Assembly: GCA_025655555.1 (NCBI GenBank)
Contig: JAHXIQ010000003.1
Location: 310,001 to 374,000, forward strand
Length of the DNA: 64,000 bases
Direction: 5' to 3'
Source of the DNA: Candidatus Thiodiazotropha sp. (ex Myrtea sp. 'scaly one' KF741663)
GTDB lineage: Bacteria; Pseudomonadota; Gammaproteobacteria; Chromatiales; Chromatiaceae
In this document: piece by piece, positions 9,919 through 19,726 of the stretch
How positions within the stretch are numbered: the stretch's first letter is position 1
How the letters are laid out: the number at the start of each line of letters is the position of its first letter
Notes under the pieces: model-generated
The model's input: only the letters and a program-made list of their open reading frames with translations
Told to the model about the DNA's origin: nothing
Database searches by the model: none
Program-made: the position numbers and the translations under genes

Positions 9919-10160
9919 TGTTCACGGTCCCAAGTGCTGGTGAACCGCCAGGCTTACGCTTGTGATGCGATTCCCCTATCAAGAATACGCGTTGTTAACG
10001 ATAAGGCACTCATTTTGGGTGAGATATTGGCTTTGATATCCATTTCTATCTTGATAGACCGGGTGGCTTGTTTGAGATCTGCTCTCTTTACCATGCCGAG
10101 TCTGTCCCTTATGCTAGCTCATCCCAGGATCATCTTGTTTAAGGCTTGTTGACGAACTCC

Positions 10161-11567
10161 ATGTCAGAAACCGCATACCCAGACGATATCCCGACCTATC
10201 CTGATCTGGATACCCAGGCCATCAAGATGCCGCCACATTCGATACAGGGCGAGCAATCGGTTTTGGGCGGCCTGATGCTCGACAATACCGCTTGGGAGAA
10301 GGTGGCGGATCAAGTACTGGAAACGGATTTTTACCGCAAGGAGCACCGGCTGATATTCAATGCCATCGCCGCCCAGGCGGATGAGGGGCAACCCTTTGAT
10401 GTGGTGACTCTGGCTGAGCATCTCGAGCGTGGCGGAGAACTGGAAGCCACAGGTGGTTTGCCCTACCTGGTCAGGTTGGTGGAGGAGACGCCCAGCGCAG
10501 CCAACATCAAATCCTATGCCACCATCGTGCGCGAATATTCGGTGATGCGTCAGCTGATCTCCGTCAGCACAGATATTGCCGAAAGTGCCTATCACCCCCA
10601 AGGGCGTAAATGTGCAGAGCTGCTCGACGATGCGGAGCGCAAGGTCTTTGAAATTGCAGAGCAGACCAGTCGTGGTGGCGGTGGATTCAGCCCGATCAAG
10701 ACGTTGCTGACACAAGCGGTAGATCGTATCGAGACCCTGTTTCAACAGGATGAGCCCATCACAGGTGTCAGTACAGGATTTACCGATTTTGATCAGATGA
10801 CATCTGGCCTGCAGCATGCGGATCTGGTTATCGTGGCGGGCCGTCCCTCCATGGGTAAGACCACCTTTGCCATGAATATCGCCGAAAATGTGGCGATTCA
10901 GGGAGGCAAGCCGGTGGCGGTCTTCAGTATGGAGATGCCCGGTGACTCCCTGGCCATGCGTATGATGTCCTCCCTGGGCCGTATTGATCAGTTGCGGGTG
11001 CGTACCGGCAAGCTCGAAGATGACGAGTGGCCCAGGCTCTCCTCGGCGGTCAGCATGTTGGCTGAGACCCGTCTCTATATAGACGACACTCCGGCACTCT
11101 CTCCGACAGAAGTACGTGCCCGTGCCCGTCGTCTGAAGCGTGAACACAGCGACCTGGGCCTGATCGTCATCGATTATCTGCAACTGATGCAGGCGCCGGG
11201 GGAAGGGGATAACAGGACCAACGAGATCTCAGCCATTTCCCGTTCCCTAAAGGCGTTAGCCAAAGAGCTGGATGTGCCGGTTATCGCACTCTCCCAGCTC
11301 AATCGCAGTCTGGAGCAGCGTACCAATAAACGCCCGATCATGTCGGATCTGCGTGAGTCCGGTGCCATCGAGCAGGATGCGGATCTGATTGTCTTCATCT
11401 ATCGGGATGAAGTCTACAACGAGGACAGTCCCGAAAAAGGCATTGCCGAAATCATTATCGGTAAACAACGTAATGGCCCCATCGGCACAACCCGCCTTAC
11501 CTTCCTGGGCAAGTACACCAAGTTCGAAAACTATATCGACAACGTCTATAACGACGAGGGCTATTGA
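10161..11567 (+). CDS. dnaB: Replicative DNA helicase DnaB
   Basis: Hexameric 5'-3' helicase that drives the replication fork. The N-terminal helical domain (PPHSIQGEQSVLGGLMLDN) is followed by a RecA-like domain with Walker A GRPSMGKTT near residue 228, Walker B LIVIDYLQLM and the DnaB motif LSQLNRSLEQR. ATG 10161 (MSETAYPDD, 468 aa) is preferred over TTG codons at 10146 and 10149. No intein is present. Its stop overlaps the alr start, so replication, alanine racemase and radA form one unit. Confidence 0.97.
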   Translation: MSETAYPDDIPTYPDLDTQAIKMPPHSIQGEQSVLGGLMLDNTAWEKVADQVLETDFYRKEHRLIFNAIAAQADEGQPFDVVTLAEHLERGGELEATGGLPYLVRLVEETPSAANIKSYATIVREYSVMRQLISVSTDIAESAYHPQGRKCAELLDDAERKVFEIAEQTSRGGGGFSPIKTLLTQAVDRIETLFQQDEPITGVSTGFTDFDQMTSGLQHADLVIVAGRPSMGKTTFAMNIAENVAIQGGKPVAVFSMEMPGDSLAMRMMSSLGRIDQLRVRTGKLEDDEWPRLSSAVSMLAETRLYIDDTPALSPTEVRARARRLKREHSDLGLIVIDYLQLMQAPGEGDNRTNEISAISRSLKALAKELDVPVIALSQLNRSLEQRTNKRPIMSDLRESGAIEQDADLIVFIYRDEVYNEDSPEKGIAEIIIGKQRNGPIGTTRLTFLGKYTKFENYIDNVYNDEGY

Positions 11568-12667
11568 TGGGCTATGCCCCGCAGGCAGTGATCGATCATG
11601 CCGCTCTGCGCCACAATCTTCAGCAGGTGCACCGGTCTGCACCGGCAAGCCGCATTTGGTCTGTCATCAAGGCCGATGCCTATGGGCATGGGATCGAACG
11701 GGTTGCACGCGCCCTGCTTAACACTGACGGTTTTGCAGTTGCCCGGATCGATGAGGCGCTAAATCTCAGGCAAGGTGGCTTCGATCACCCGATAATGATT
11801 ATGGGAGGCTGCTATACGCAAGAGGCGCTGATGCTGGCAGCTCGAAATGGTTTTGAAGTCACCGTCCATGACATCCAGCAGCTCTCTCTGTTCGATGCGC
11901 TCTCTTCCGGCTCTCACACCCTAACGGTCTGGCTCAAAGTGGATACGGGTATGCATCGTCTCGGATTTGCTTTTGATCACATCGATCAAATTATAGATCG
12001 ACTGAGGGCTCACCCCTGCGTAAAACAACTCAATCTTATGACACATCTGGCGAATGCGGATGATCGTGGGGACAGTGCCACTCAGACCCAGTTGGCACAT
12101 TTCGATTCCCTCCCGCTGCATACCTTTTCCCAATGCTCAATCGCCAACTCGGCTGGGGTGTTGGGATTTAGGGAATCACATCGGGATTGGGTGCGCCCCG
12201 GCATCATGCTCTATGGTGTCTCGCCGTTTGTCGATAGCTCTGCCGATGATGAGGGCCTGCAACCAGTAATGACACTACGTAGCCGTGTGATCGCTGTCAG
12301 ACAGTGCCAGCGGAGCGACCGTATCGGTTATGGCGGATCCTATGAATGTCCTGAAGCTATGCCGGTAGCAGTTGTTGCTGCAGGATATGGGGATGGCTAT
12401 CCCCGGCATGCGGTAGAAGGTACGCCGGTCCTGATAGAAGGGCGACGCCTGCCGCTCATCGGCAGAGTCTCCATGGATATGATTACGCTGGACGCCAGAG
12501 ATTACCCGTCGGTAAAAGTGGGTGATGAGGTAGTACTCTGGGGTCGGGGATTGCCGGTGGAGGAGGTCGCCAAAAAGGCGGGTACCATTGGCTATGAGCT
12601 GCTCTGTGGTGTGACTTCTCGGGTCAGTTTTATGGATCAGAATGTAGACGAGGATAAGGAGATCTGA
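11567..12667 (+). CDS. alr: Alanine racemase
   Basis: PLP enzyme that interconverts L- and D-alanine for peptidoglycan. The PLP lysine is K35 in VIKADAYGHG; the second catalytic base is the Tyr in RIGYGGSY, and GRVSMDMITLD marks the C-terminal barrel. The 366 aa are normal length. ATG 11567 overlaps the dnaB TGA as TGATG, which supports this start over TTG 11564. It in turn overlaps radA in the same way at 12667. Confidence 0.95.
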   Translation: MGYAPQAVIDHAALRHNLQQVHRSAPASRIWSVIKADAYGHGIERVARALLNTDGFAVARIDEALNLRQGGFDHPIMIMGGCYTQEALMLAARNGFEVTVHDIQQLSLFDALSSGSHTLTVWLKVDTGMHRLGFAFDHIDQIIDRLRAHPCVKQLNLMTHLANADDRGDSATQTQLAHFDSLPLHTFSQCSIANSAGVLGFRESHRDWVRPGIMLYGVSPFVDSSADDEGLQPVMTLRSRVIAVRQCQRSDRIGYGGSYECPEAMPVAVVAAGYGDGYPRHAVEGTPVLIEGRRLPLIGRVSMDMITLDARDYPSVKVGDEVVLWGRGLPVEEVAKKAGTIGYELLCGVTSRVSFMDQNVDEDKEI

Positions 12668-14049
12668 TGGCTCAGGGCGGGAAGAAAACAGTCAAATCTC
12701 TCTATGCCTGCAGTGCCTGTGGCGCCACCTTTCCCAAGTGGGCAGGCCAATGTTCCGAGTGTCAGGCCTGGAATGTGCTGGAGGAGAGCCTTGCGCCGGT
12801 ATCGAGCAGCAATGCATCCAGTCGTTTTGCCGGTTATGCCGGAGATGGGGGGAGTACCGCTGTCTTGATGCTGACAGAAGTGGAGGTGGAACGAGAGGCT
12901 CGTGCACCCACCGGCAGCAGTGAACTGGATCGCGTGCTGGGCGGCGGCTTGGTTGATGGCTCTGTCGTGCTAATCGGCGGAGATCCAGGTATTGGCAAAT
13001 CGACACTATTGATCCAGACCCTGGCCAGACTCTCCCACGTGATACGGACCCTCTATGTCTCCGGTGAGGAATCGCCGCGTCAGATCTCCCTGCGAGCCCA
13101 GCGTCTGGGCCTGCCGGCTGAGGAGTTGCGGCTGTTACCGGAGACCTGTGTGGAGCGGATTATTGCCAATGCTGAGCGGGAACGTCCACAGGTGATGGTG
13201 GTCGATTCCATCCAGACCATGTACACCGAACTCTTGCAATCAGCACCCGGTTCAGTCTCTCAGGTACGTGAGGCCACTGCCCAGTTGGTACACTTTGCCA
13301 AACGCAGTGGTACGGCTGTATTTCTGGTAGGCCACGTGACGAAGGAGGGTAACCTGGCGGGGCCTCGGGTGCTGGAGCATATGGTCGATACGGTGCTCTA
13401 TTTCGAGGGTGAAGCGGGCAGTCAATTCCGTCTGATTCGGACGATAAAAAACCGCTTTGGCGCTGTCAACGAATTGGGCATGTTTGCCATGACGGATAAA
13501 GGTTTGAAGGAGGTCAGTAATCCCTCAGCCATATTTCTTTCAAGACAGGCTGAATCCGTCCCGGGCAGTGTTATCCTGGTGACACGTGAAGGCACGCGTC
13601 CACTGTTGGTGGAGGTACAGGCGCTGGTCGATGAGAGTCCGTTGGTAAATCCTCGCCGGGTAACATTAGGGCTTGAACAAAACAGACTCTCCATGCTGTT
13701 GGCCGTGCTGCACCGTCATGCAGGTGTCGGTATGTTCGACCAGGATGTCTATGTCAACGTGGTGGGTGGGGTACGCATCACGGAAACGGCTGCGGATCTT
13801 GCCGTGCTCATGGCGGCCTTGTCGAGCTTCCGGGATCGACCGCTGGATCGTGGATTGGTGGTTTTCGGAGAGGTGGGGCTGACAGGAGAAATCAGGCCGG
13901 TGCCCAATGGCCAGGAGCGCCTTAGAGAGGCGGCTAAACATGGCTTCCAGCGGGCCATCGTACCCAAAGCGAATCGCCCGAAGCAGGGCGTGGAGGGGAT
14001 GGAGGTGATTGCCGTGGAAAGTCTGTCTGATGTGCTGGCGGAATTTTAA
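12667..14049 (+). CDS. radA: DNA repair protein RadA
   Basis: RecA-like ATPase that promotes branch migration in recombination. A zinc finger (CSACGATFPKWAGQCSEC) begins the protein, then Walker A GGDPGIGKST near residue 104, the RadA-specific KNRFG motif at 261-265 and a Lon-like C-terminal domain (GVRITETAADLAVLMA). Length 460 aa is standard. The start overlaps the alr TGA as TGATG. Nothing follows on this strand until fleQ. Confidence 0.97.
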   Translation: MAQGGKKTVKSLYACSACGATFPKWAGQCSECQAWNVLEESLAPVSSSNASSRFAGYAGDGGSTAVLMLTEVEVEREARAPTGSSELDRVLGGGLVDGSVVLIGGDPGIGKSTLLIQTLARLSHVIRTLYVSGEESPRQISLRAQRLGLPAEELRLLPETCVERIIANAERERPQVMVVDSIQTMYTELLQSAPGSVSQVREATAQLVHFAKRSGTAVFLVGHVTKEGNLAGPRVLEHMVDTVLYFEGEAGSQFRLIRTIKNRFGAVNELGMFAMTDKGLKEVSNPSAIFLSRQAESVPGSVILVTREGTRPLLVEVQALVDESPLVNPRRVTLGLEQNRLSMLLAVLHRHAGVGMFDQDVYVNVVGGVRITETAADLAVLMAALSSFRDRPLDRGLVVFGEVGLTGEIRPVPNGQERLREAAKHGFQRAIVPKANRPKQGVEGMEVIAVESLSDVLAEF

Positions 14050-14106
14050 CTACTTGTAGGCCGTACCCTATCAGGGCCGATAGCGGCTCAAAAAAAGAAC
14101 AGCAGA

Positions 14107-14475
14107 CTATCCGAGCGCAGCGAGATCCCGCTGCAGTAAGGATTCATCCCCGATGTTCAGTTCCACCAGCCTACGCAACAGAGAGATGCTGTCCATATCT
14201 ATCTCATCACATAGGAATCCCACAGTATCTGCTTCGATATGGGCACAGAGGGCTTGCATGTTGATAACAGTGTCTTTTTCATCCAGTTTGACACTGATTG
14301 ATACCAGCTCTCCCGCTCGTGGTTGCCAGTTAGCCGGAATCTTTGCCAGTGCGCCCTTTAGTGATATATCCAACAGTGTGGTTTGATGAATCACCCCGTC
14401 AGATTTAATTGTGGTCGGTGCATCAAAGAGAATTCGGTGAAAACGCCTGCGTTCGTTTGTTGCTGGATCGTTCAT
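14107..14475 (-). CDS. PilZ domain protein, c-di-GMP receptor
   Basis: Small cytosolic protein of 122 aa. The PilZ signature is present: RRRFHR near the N-terminus and DISLKGA (D/NxSxxG) downstream, the residues that bind cyclic di-GMP in this family. ATG 14475 (MNDPATNERRRFHR) is preferred over a longer frame from 14538, because the extension overlaps the upstream gene and lacks family character. It lies ten bases after the FHA protein gene in the same operon, divergent from fleQ, which suggests a role in motility or surface behaviour; that is inference. Confidence 0.8.
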   Translation of the reverse strand: MNDPATNERRRFHRILFDAPTTIKSDGVIHQTTLLDISLKGALAKIPANWQPRAGELVSISVKLDEKDTVINMQALCAHIEADTVGFLCDEIDMDSISLLRRLVELNIGDESLLQRDLAALG

Positions 14476-14485
14476 GGTTTGAATC

Positions 14486-15115
14486 TCATGCGTGAAACTG
14501 CATTTTTGTGCCACCGACTTCGATAATATCTCCTTCATTCAATCGGTAGCTCTCGTCACCAATCACATGGCGATTGACGATGGGTGGATGTGCGCCCTCG
14601 AGAAAAGAGAGGAAGAAGCCGTCATCTCGTTTGGATACCATGGCGCAATCACCACCTACATGACCGATACGGGTCATATTACGTTTGAGTGGAATAATCC
14701 GCCCAAAGTTCTCACCATTCATGATTTGCAGTATTCCGCTTGCCGGCAAATCGCTATCGTTGCTTTGGCTGCTTTCGTCTTCACGCTGTCTCAAGTCTGT
14801 GCTCAGATCGGCGCCCAACTCCATGACGTCTTCGGAGAAGCTAAGCGTATGCTTGCCGATTTGAATGACATCTCCGTGGGATAGGGGGCTGGTTTCTATC
14901 TTGTCGTGATTCACCAGAACAGGAAATGCGCTGTCCAATGCGGTCAATTCGTGGTTTTCGTCATCAATCTGACGAATTAGCGCCTGCTGTGGGGCGATCG
15001 CCAGACTGTCGATGCGGATATCACATCCTTCATCACGTCCAACACGGGTTTCTTCCTTCTCCAGATGGAAAACATCGATGATATGTCCTTTGAATGAGAG
15101 GGTCAGTTTCGGCAT
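14486..15115 (-). CDS. Tandem FHA-domain protein
   Basis: A 209-aa protein with two forkhead-associated folds that usually bind phosphothreonine peptides. The first has ETRVGRDEGCDIRID and a later GDVIQIGKHTLSF strand; the second has MTRIGHVGGDCAMVS, IVNRHVI and GDIIEVGGTKMQF. A Ser/Asp-rich linker (about 108-127) joins them. No kinase or phosphatase gene is close by. It is upstream of and co-directional with the PilZ gene, with only ten bases between them. Confidence 0.8.
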   Translation of the reverse strand: MPKLTLSFKGHIIDVFHLEKEETRVGRDEGCDIRIDSLAIAPQQALIRQIDDENHELTALDSAFPVLVNHDKIETSPLSHGDVIQIGKHTLSFSEDVMELGADLSTDLRQREDESSQSNDSDLPASGILQIMNGENFGRIIPLKRNMTRIGHVGGDCAMVSKRDDGFFLSFLEGAHPPIVNRHVIGDESYRLNEGDIIEVGGTKMQFHA

Positions 15116-15419
15116 TTCACAAATCTCAGATTCAACCTTTATAAGGTGAAGTATATCTCCATTTTTGTTGAAAAAAACATTCTGACCATATCCATTATTT
15201 TTTTTCCTGAAAGGCCTGGGCGATAGGTGTTTGTCAAGATCTACCCAAAGGCGGAATTTTGCCTAAAAAGTGCCAGTGTCAGTTTTCTGTTAGTGAGATA
15301 GGAATAAAAATCATGCATCAAATATTGAATTCTGTATGACCGGGAAAAATAGCCTAAGATCCTTCCCTAACAGTATGTTAAATAAACTAGTTAAATAATA
15401 ATCTTGGTTCGACGTAATT

Positions 15420-15448
15420 TTGACATTTTACCGATTTGCTGCTTAACT
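15420..15448 (+). promoter_or_regulatory. Candidate sigma-70 promoter of fleQ
   Basis: TTGACA (15420-15425) and TTAACT (15443-15448) are 17 bases apart, 50 bases before the fleQ ATG. The -35 is perfect and the -10 weak. The whole 15116-15497 gap between the divergent FHA gene and fleQ is AT-rich and holds no gene; the FHA-side promoter was not resolved. Confidence 0.4.
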
Positions 15449-15497
15449 TCGCAACATTGAGGCAGGAGCCACATCAGAATGAAGGGACTTACTTGAT

Positions 15498-16973
15498 ATG
15501 GGGCTTCAACACGAGAAAGATCATCCGGTGTTTCCAAATCTTTGCATCTACTTGTTGGAGAAGGACCAAGAACGTCAGAATTATCTGAAACAGGTTCTTG
15601 CTTTCGTGGATGGGGAAATCCTGAATATCGATGGTCCTGAAAAAGTTGTAGAGCAAGTCGGTGCTTCACAAAATGGCTGCATTGCGGTGATGTTGGGATC
15701 CGGGTTCCAGGGCAATGAGCGAGAGAATCTGCTCAAGCAACTTGCCGATGAGAATCCTGCCATTCCTGTTTTTCAAATCTTCGACGATGCAGAAGGTATT
15801 CCGGAGAAAGCCGAAGGCTTTCCCAATGTGATCGGCAATTTGAAGCTGCCGACACACTACGATGATCTGATGGCCCTAGCGCACAAAGCGCAGGTATTCC
15901 GGGAGTCCCATAGCCAATCGGGACCTAAATCACGCCCCGTTGAACTTTTCCGCAGCCTTTCTGGCAGTAGCCGGGCGACGCGCCAGGTCAACAAAATGAT
16001 CGAACAGGTTGCCGACTCCGATGCCACTGTTTTGATACTGGGTGAATCTGGTACCGGTAAGGAAGTGGTTGCACGCAAGTTACATTTTCATTCGGTGCGG
16101 CGGGGTAAACCCTTTGTCCCCGTTAACTGTGGCGCCATACCTGCCGATCTTTTGGAAAGTGAGCTTTTCGGTCATGAGAAGGGGGCCTTTACTGGCGCCA
16201 TCAGTGCCCGCCAGGGCCGCTTCGAGATGGCCGAAGGTGGCACACTGTTCCTTGATGAGATCGGCGACATGAGCATGCCGATGCAGGTCAAATTGTTGCG
16301 AGTGCTGCAGGAGCGTACTTTTGAACGAGTCGGCAGCAACAAGACCATCCCCTGTAACGTTCGCATCATTGCCGCGACACACAGGAATCTCGAATCGGCC
16401 ATCACCAACGGCGATTTTCGTGAAGATCTTTACTATCGATTGAATGTCTTTCCCATTGATATGCCGCCACTGAGAGATCGGGTCGAAGACATCCCAGTGT
16501 TGGTCAACGATCTGATTCATCGTATCGAACACGAGAAGCGGGGCTCGGTACGGCTCACACCGGCAGCCATTGCAGGACTTAGCCACTATCGTTGGCCGGG
16601 GAATGTCCGGGAGCTGGCCAATCTCATGGAACGCCTGGCGATTTTGCACCCCTATGGGGTCGTGGATGTGAACGACCTGCCTGAGAAATTCAAACCGGTT
16701 GGCAACCTGATGGATACTGTTCAGTTGCCCGATGTGTCCCTCTCGGGTGATGAGCCGGGAACCACGGTTACCGCACCGCGTCTACCCAGTGACGGACTCG
16801 ATCTGAAAGCACACCTCAATACCCTGGAGCAGAGTCTGATTCAACAGGCACTGGACGAGTCGGACGGTATTGTGGCGCATGCGGCCAAGCGGCTTCATAT
16901 GCGTAGAACCACACTCGTCGAAAAACTGCGAAAATATGGCCTCCAGCGTCAAAGTGAGTCGACGGGAATTTGA
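15498..16973 (+). CDS. fleQ: Sigma-54-dependent flagellar master regulator FleQ/FlrA
   Basis: Enhancer-binding protein at the top of polar flagellar cascades; in Pseudomonas it also binds c-di-GMP. A FleQ-type N-terminal domain (residues 1-135, without an evident phospho-acceptor pocket) is followed by an AAA+ domain with Walker A GESGTGKE (from 182) and the sigma-54 contact loop GAFTGA at 229-234, then a Fis-type helix-turn-helix ([20 protein letters not shown]). Length 491 aa is normal. It is followed by fleSR and fli genes, which it would activate. Confidence 0.94.
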   Translation: MGLQHEKDHPVFPNLCIYLLEKDQERQNYLKQVLAFVDGEILNIDGPEKVVEQVGASQNGCIAVMLGSGFQGNERENLLKQLADENPAIPVFQIFDDAEGIPEKAEGFPNVIGNLKLPTHYDDLMALAHKAQVFRESHSQSGPKSRPVELFRSLSGSSRATRQVNKMIEQVADSDATVLILGESGTGKEVVARKLHFHSVRRGKPFVPVNCGAIPADLLESELFGHEKGAFTGAISARQGRFEMAEGGTLFLDEIGDMSMPMQVKLLRVLQERTFERVGSNKTIPCNVRIIAATHRNLESAITNGDFREDLYYRLNVFPIDMPPLRDRVEDIPVLVNDLIHRIEHEKRGSVRLTPAAIAGLSHYRWPGNVRELANLMERLAILHPYGVVDVNDLPEKFKPVGNLMDTVQLPDVSLSGDEPGTTVTAPRLPSDGLDLKAHLNTLEQSLIQQALDESDGIVAHAAKRLHMRRTTLVEKLRKYGLQRQSESTGI

Positions 16974-16981
16974 CGCTCTTC

Positions 16982-17002
16982 TAAGTTACGTTCTGTAACT
17001 TA
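16982..17002. repeat. Short inverted repeat after fleQ
   Basis: TAAGTTAC (16982-16989) and GTAACTTA (16995-17002) form a perfect 8-bp dyad with a five-base loop, nine bases after the fleQ stop. There is no T run, so it is a poor intrinsic terminator; it could be a regulator site or a weak transcript end. Confidence 0.35.
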
Positions 17003-17026
17003 TTGAAAATAAAGTAAATATAATTT

Positions 17027-17041
17027 CGGCATGTTAATTGC
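17027..17041 (+). promoter_or_regulatory. Sigma-54 (-24/-12) promoter of fleSR
   Basis: CGGCATGTTAATTGC matches the TGGCACG-N4-TTGC consensus with an exact GG-N10-GC spacing (GG 17028-17029, GC 17040-17041) and an exact TTGC. It lies 47 bases before the fleS start. FleQ-dependent sigma-54 transcription of fleSR is known in Pseudomonas. A 9-bp dyad (CTGTTGTCT 17041-17049, AGACAACAG 17068-17076) overlaps the start-site region. Confidence 0.65.
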
Positions 17042-17088
17042 TGTTGTCTATTGTGTTAAATGACTAAAGACAACAGAGGTCGCAAGAC

Positions 17089-18321
17089 GTGTCACCGAAA
17101 CCCTCGCTTTCAGACAAGCAACATGCGCTTGAATCGGCATTCATGCTGTTCAATCAGCTGTCTGAGGAGCTAACGGGCTCCTACCATCAACTGCAGGAGC
17201 AGGTGCTGGAACTCAGTCAGGAGTTGGCAGCGGCACGCAGTGAGCGGATGGTGCAACTGGCTGAGAAAGAGCGTCTGGCCGACAGACTGGAACGGTTGTT
17301 GGAAACGCTGCCAGCAGCAGTCATTGTCCTTGATGGAGAAGAACGTATCAGAGAGTACAATCCGGCAGCTGAACGCCTGCTGGGATCGCTGCTGTTTAAA
17401 CGCTTCTGGTCTGATCTCTTAAGTGAAGTTGCGCTTAGCGATGGTATTGACGGCAACGAACTGAAGCTCAAGAGCGGACAGTTATTAACGCTCACCTCCA
17501 GTGAGTTGGAACAGACACCCGGACGTATCCTTGTGATGTTGGATGTCACCGAAACCCGTCGTTTACAAGAGCGCTTGAATCGACGTGAACGACTTACCGC
17601 CATGGGTGAAATGTCTGCCCAGCTGGCGCACCAGATGCGTACACCTCTGAGTACCGCTTTGCTCTACACCTCCCATCTTGCGACTGACAAAATAGATCCC
17701 CAAAAGCGTAAACAATTCACCGAAAAACTACGTGATCGTCTGCAACACATGGAGCGTCAAATTCACGACATTCTCATGTTTGCTCGAGGCGATGAAGCCG
17801 GTGAGACGAACATCTGCCTGAGTGAAACACTTAAAGCTTTTATCGCGCTCACACAGCAGACGCTGGAGTCCCCTGATGTCGTTGTGAAGCTGGAAGACAA
17901 GAGTGCGGGTGGAGCGCGCATGATTGGTCGTAGAGATGCCCTGCATGGCATGTTCGGCAATTTGCTGGAGAACGCCCTTCAGCACCAGGCCAGTGAGATT
18001 CGCATCACCATCCGGGTTGCCAGTGAGATTGAGATCGAGTTCATCGACAATGGCACGGGTATCTCCAAGGACCTGCAACAACAAGTTTTTGATCCTTTTT
18101 TCACCACCAGAAGCGGCGGTACAGGCCTCGGTTTAGCCGTGGTACAGAATCTGGTACTTAGCCATGGTGGTGAGATTCATGCAGAACAGGCCCTGACGGG
18201 TGGTGCCGCATTCCGTATTCGATTTCCCCTGGCGATGAAGCCTGTACAGGTTATTTCAGAGGCGTCTGTCATGATGCAACAAAGAAAAATGCCATTTGAA
18301 AAAACAAGGAGTCTTTCATGA
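17089..18321 (+). CDS. fleS: Flagellar sensor histidine kinase FleS/FlrB
   Basis: Soluble kinase that phosphorylates FleR to switch on class III flagellar genes. An N-terminal coiled coil (about 20-65) precedes a PAS domain (LPAAVIVLDGEERIREYNPA), a HisKA domain with phospho-accepting H181 in AHQMRTPL, and an HATPase domain (FGNLLENALQH, FIDNGTGIS, GGTGLGLAVVQN). No membrane segment is seen. GTG 17089 is supported by AGAGGT eight bases upstream. It overlaps fleR by four bases. Confidence 0.93.
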   Translation: MSPKPSLSDKQHALESAFMLFNQLSEELTGSYHQLQEQVLELSQELAAARSERMVQLAEKERLADRLERLLETLPAAVIVLDGEERIREYNPAAERLLGSLLFKRFWSDLLSEVALSDGIDGNELKLKSGQLLTLTSSELEQTPGRILVMLDVTETRRLQERLNRRERLTAMGEMSAQLAHQMRTPLSTALLYTSHLATDKIDPQKRKQFTEKLRDRLQHMERQIHDILMFARGDEAGETNICLSETLKAFIALTQQTLESPDVVVKLEDKSAGGARMIGRRDALHGMFGNLLENALQHQASEIRITIRVASEIEIEFIDNGTGISKDLQQQVFDPFFTTRSGGTGLGLAVVQNLVLSHGGEIHAEQALTGGAAFRIRFPLAMKPVQVISEASVMMQQRKMPFEKTRSLS

Positions 18322-19664
18322 GTCTGGCGACAGTTCTGATTGTTGAGGACGACCCTGCCTTGCGGGAAGCCCTGAGCGAAACCCTGGAACTGGCTGGATA
18401 TCCTGTAAAGGCCGCCGAGGAAGGGAGTGCCGCGCTCGAGATTCTGCAACAGGAACCGGTCGGTATGGTAGTCAGTGATGTACAGATGCGGCCGATGGAT
18501 GGTCATACTCTGTTGCGTCAGATCAAATCGACCCATCCTGATCTACCCGTATTGCTGATGACCGCCTATGGCAGTATCGAAAAGGCCGTGGCGGCAATGC
18601 ATGATGGTGCTGTCGACTATCTGGTCAAGCCCTTCGAGGCTGAGGTGCTGGTCAGCAAAGTGGCTGGACTGGTCAGGCCTATCAATGATGAGCCAATAGA
18701 AGGACCTGTGGCAGAAGATCTGCGCAGCCGAGAGGTGCTGGAACTTGCCCGTCGTGTGGCACTGAGCGAAGCCACGGTATTGCTGAACGGTGAGAGCGGC
18801 ACCGGTAAAGAGGTCTTCGCCCGCTACATACACCAACGCTCGCCTCGGGTGGACGGTCCCTTTATTGCCATCAACTGTGCCGCTATTCCGGAGAATATGT
18901 TGGAGGCGGTACTCTTCGGTTATGAGAAGGGTGCTTTTACCGGCGCCTATCAGTCTGCACCGGGTAAATTTGAACAGGCCCAGGGCGGTACCCTGCTACT
19001 GGATGAGATCTCCGAGATGAGTCTGGCCCTGCAGGCCAAATTGCTGCGTGTACTGCAAGAGCGTGAGCTGGAAAGGCTCGGTGGCCGCAAGCTGATCGAA
19101 CTGGATGTACGGGTGCTGGCCACCACAAACCGTAAACTGCGGGAAGAGGTTTCGGCGGGTCGTTTTCGTGAAGATCTCTACTATCGTCTCAATGTCTTCC
19201 CACTGACCCTGCCTCCATTACGCGAGCGTCAGCGTGACATTCTGCCCCTGGCCCGCTATCTGCTGAAGAAGAACCTACGACCCGGGCAGGTGTTGCCAGA
19301 TTTGAGTAATGACGCGAAGCAGCATCTGCTGAGTCATTCCTGGCCTGGCAACATCCGAGAGCTCGACAATCTCATGCAGCGAGCGATGATTCTGCACGAA
19401 AGTCATCGGATTCATGCGAAGGATCTCTGCTTCGAAGAGCCGTCTTCCCCTCCGCAGCTATCACACGAAGAGAAACCGGTCTCATCGAGTGGCAGACGTC
19501 TCCCCGAAGACCTGCGTTCAGTCGAGGAGCAGATGATCCTGGATGCGCTGGAAGAGGGTAGCGGTAGCCGCAAAATGGCAGCGGAAAAGCTGGGTATCAG
19601 TCAACGCACCTTGCGCTACAAGATTGCTCGTATGCGTGATGCCGGCGTGGCGATTCCCAGATGA
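18318..19664 (+). CDS. fleR: Flagellar response regulator FleR/FlrC
   Basis: Two-component, sigma-54-dependent activator of hook-basal-body genes. The receiver domain has the phospho-acceptor D54 in VVSDVQMRPMDG and the conserved K in DYLVKPFE. The AAA+ domain carries [12 protein letters not shown] and GAFTGA at 205-210, and a Fis-type helix-turn-helix ends the 448-aa chain (AAEKLGISQRTLRYKI). ATG 18318 overlaps the fleS stop as ATGA. The fliE operon with its own -24/-12 promoter follows immediately. Confidence 0.94.
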   Translation: MSLATVLIVEDDPALREALSETLELAGYPVKAAEEGSAALEILQQEPVGMVVSDVQMRPMDGHTLLRQIKSTHPDLPVLLMTAYGSIEKAVAAMHDGAVDYLVKPFEAEVLVSKVAGLVRPINDEPIEGPVAEDLRSREVLELARRVALSEATVLLNGESGTGKEVFARYIHQRSPRVDGPFIAINCAAIPENMLEAVLFGYEKGAFTGAYQSAPGKFEQAQGGTLLLDEISEMSLALQAKLLRVLQERELERLGGRKLIELDVRVLATTNRKLREEVSAGRFREDLYYRLNVFPLTLPPLRERQRDILPLARYLLKKNLRPGQVLPDLSNDAKQHLLSHSWPGNIRELDNLMQRAMILHESHRIHAKDLCFEEPSSPPQLSHEEKPVSSSGRRLPEDLRSVEEQMILDALEEGSGSRKMAAEKLGISQRTLRYKIARMRDAGVAIPR

Positions 19665-19671
19665 GACAAAA

Positions 19672-19686
19672 TGGTACGGATTCTGC
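19672..19686 (+). promoter_or_regulatory. Sigma-54 (-24/-12) promoter of the fliE operon
   Basis: TGGTACGGATTCTGC has GG (19673-19674) and GC (19685-19686) exactly ten bases apart and matches TGGCACG-N4-TTGC at all but two positions. It lies eight bases after the fleR stop and 40 bases before fliE, the expected place for a FleR-activated promoter. Confidence 0.65.
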
Positions 19687-19726
19687 GTAGTAGTGAATAA
19701 CGGAAAAAAGAGTCAGAGAAAAGCAA

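Noticed and set aside
9901-10152. Open frame of 83 codons between rplI and dnaB
   Set aside because: It begins inside the rplI terminator hairpin, has no ribosome-binding site and no recognisable pattern.
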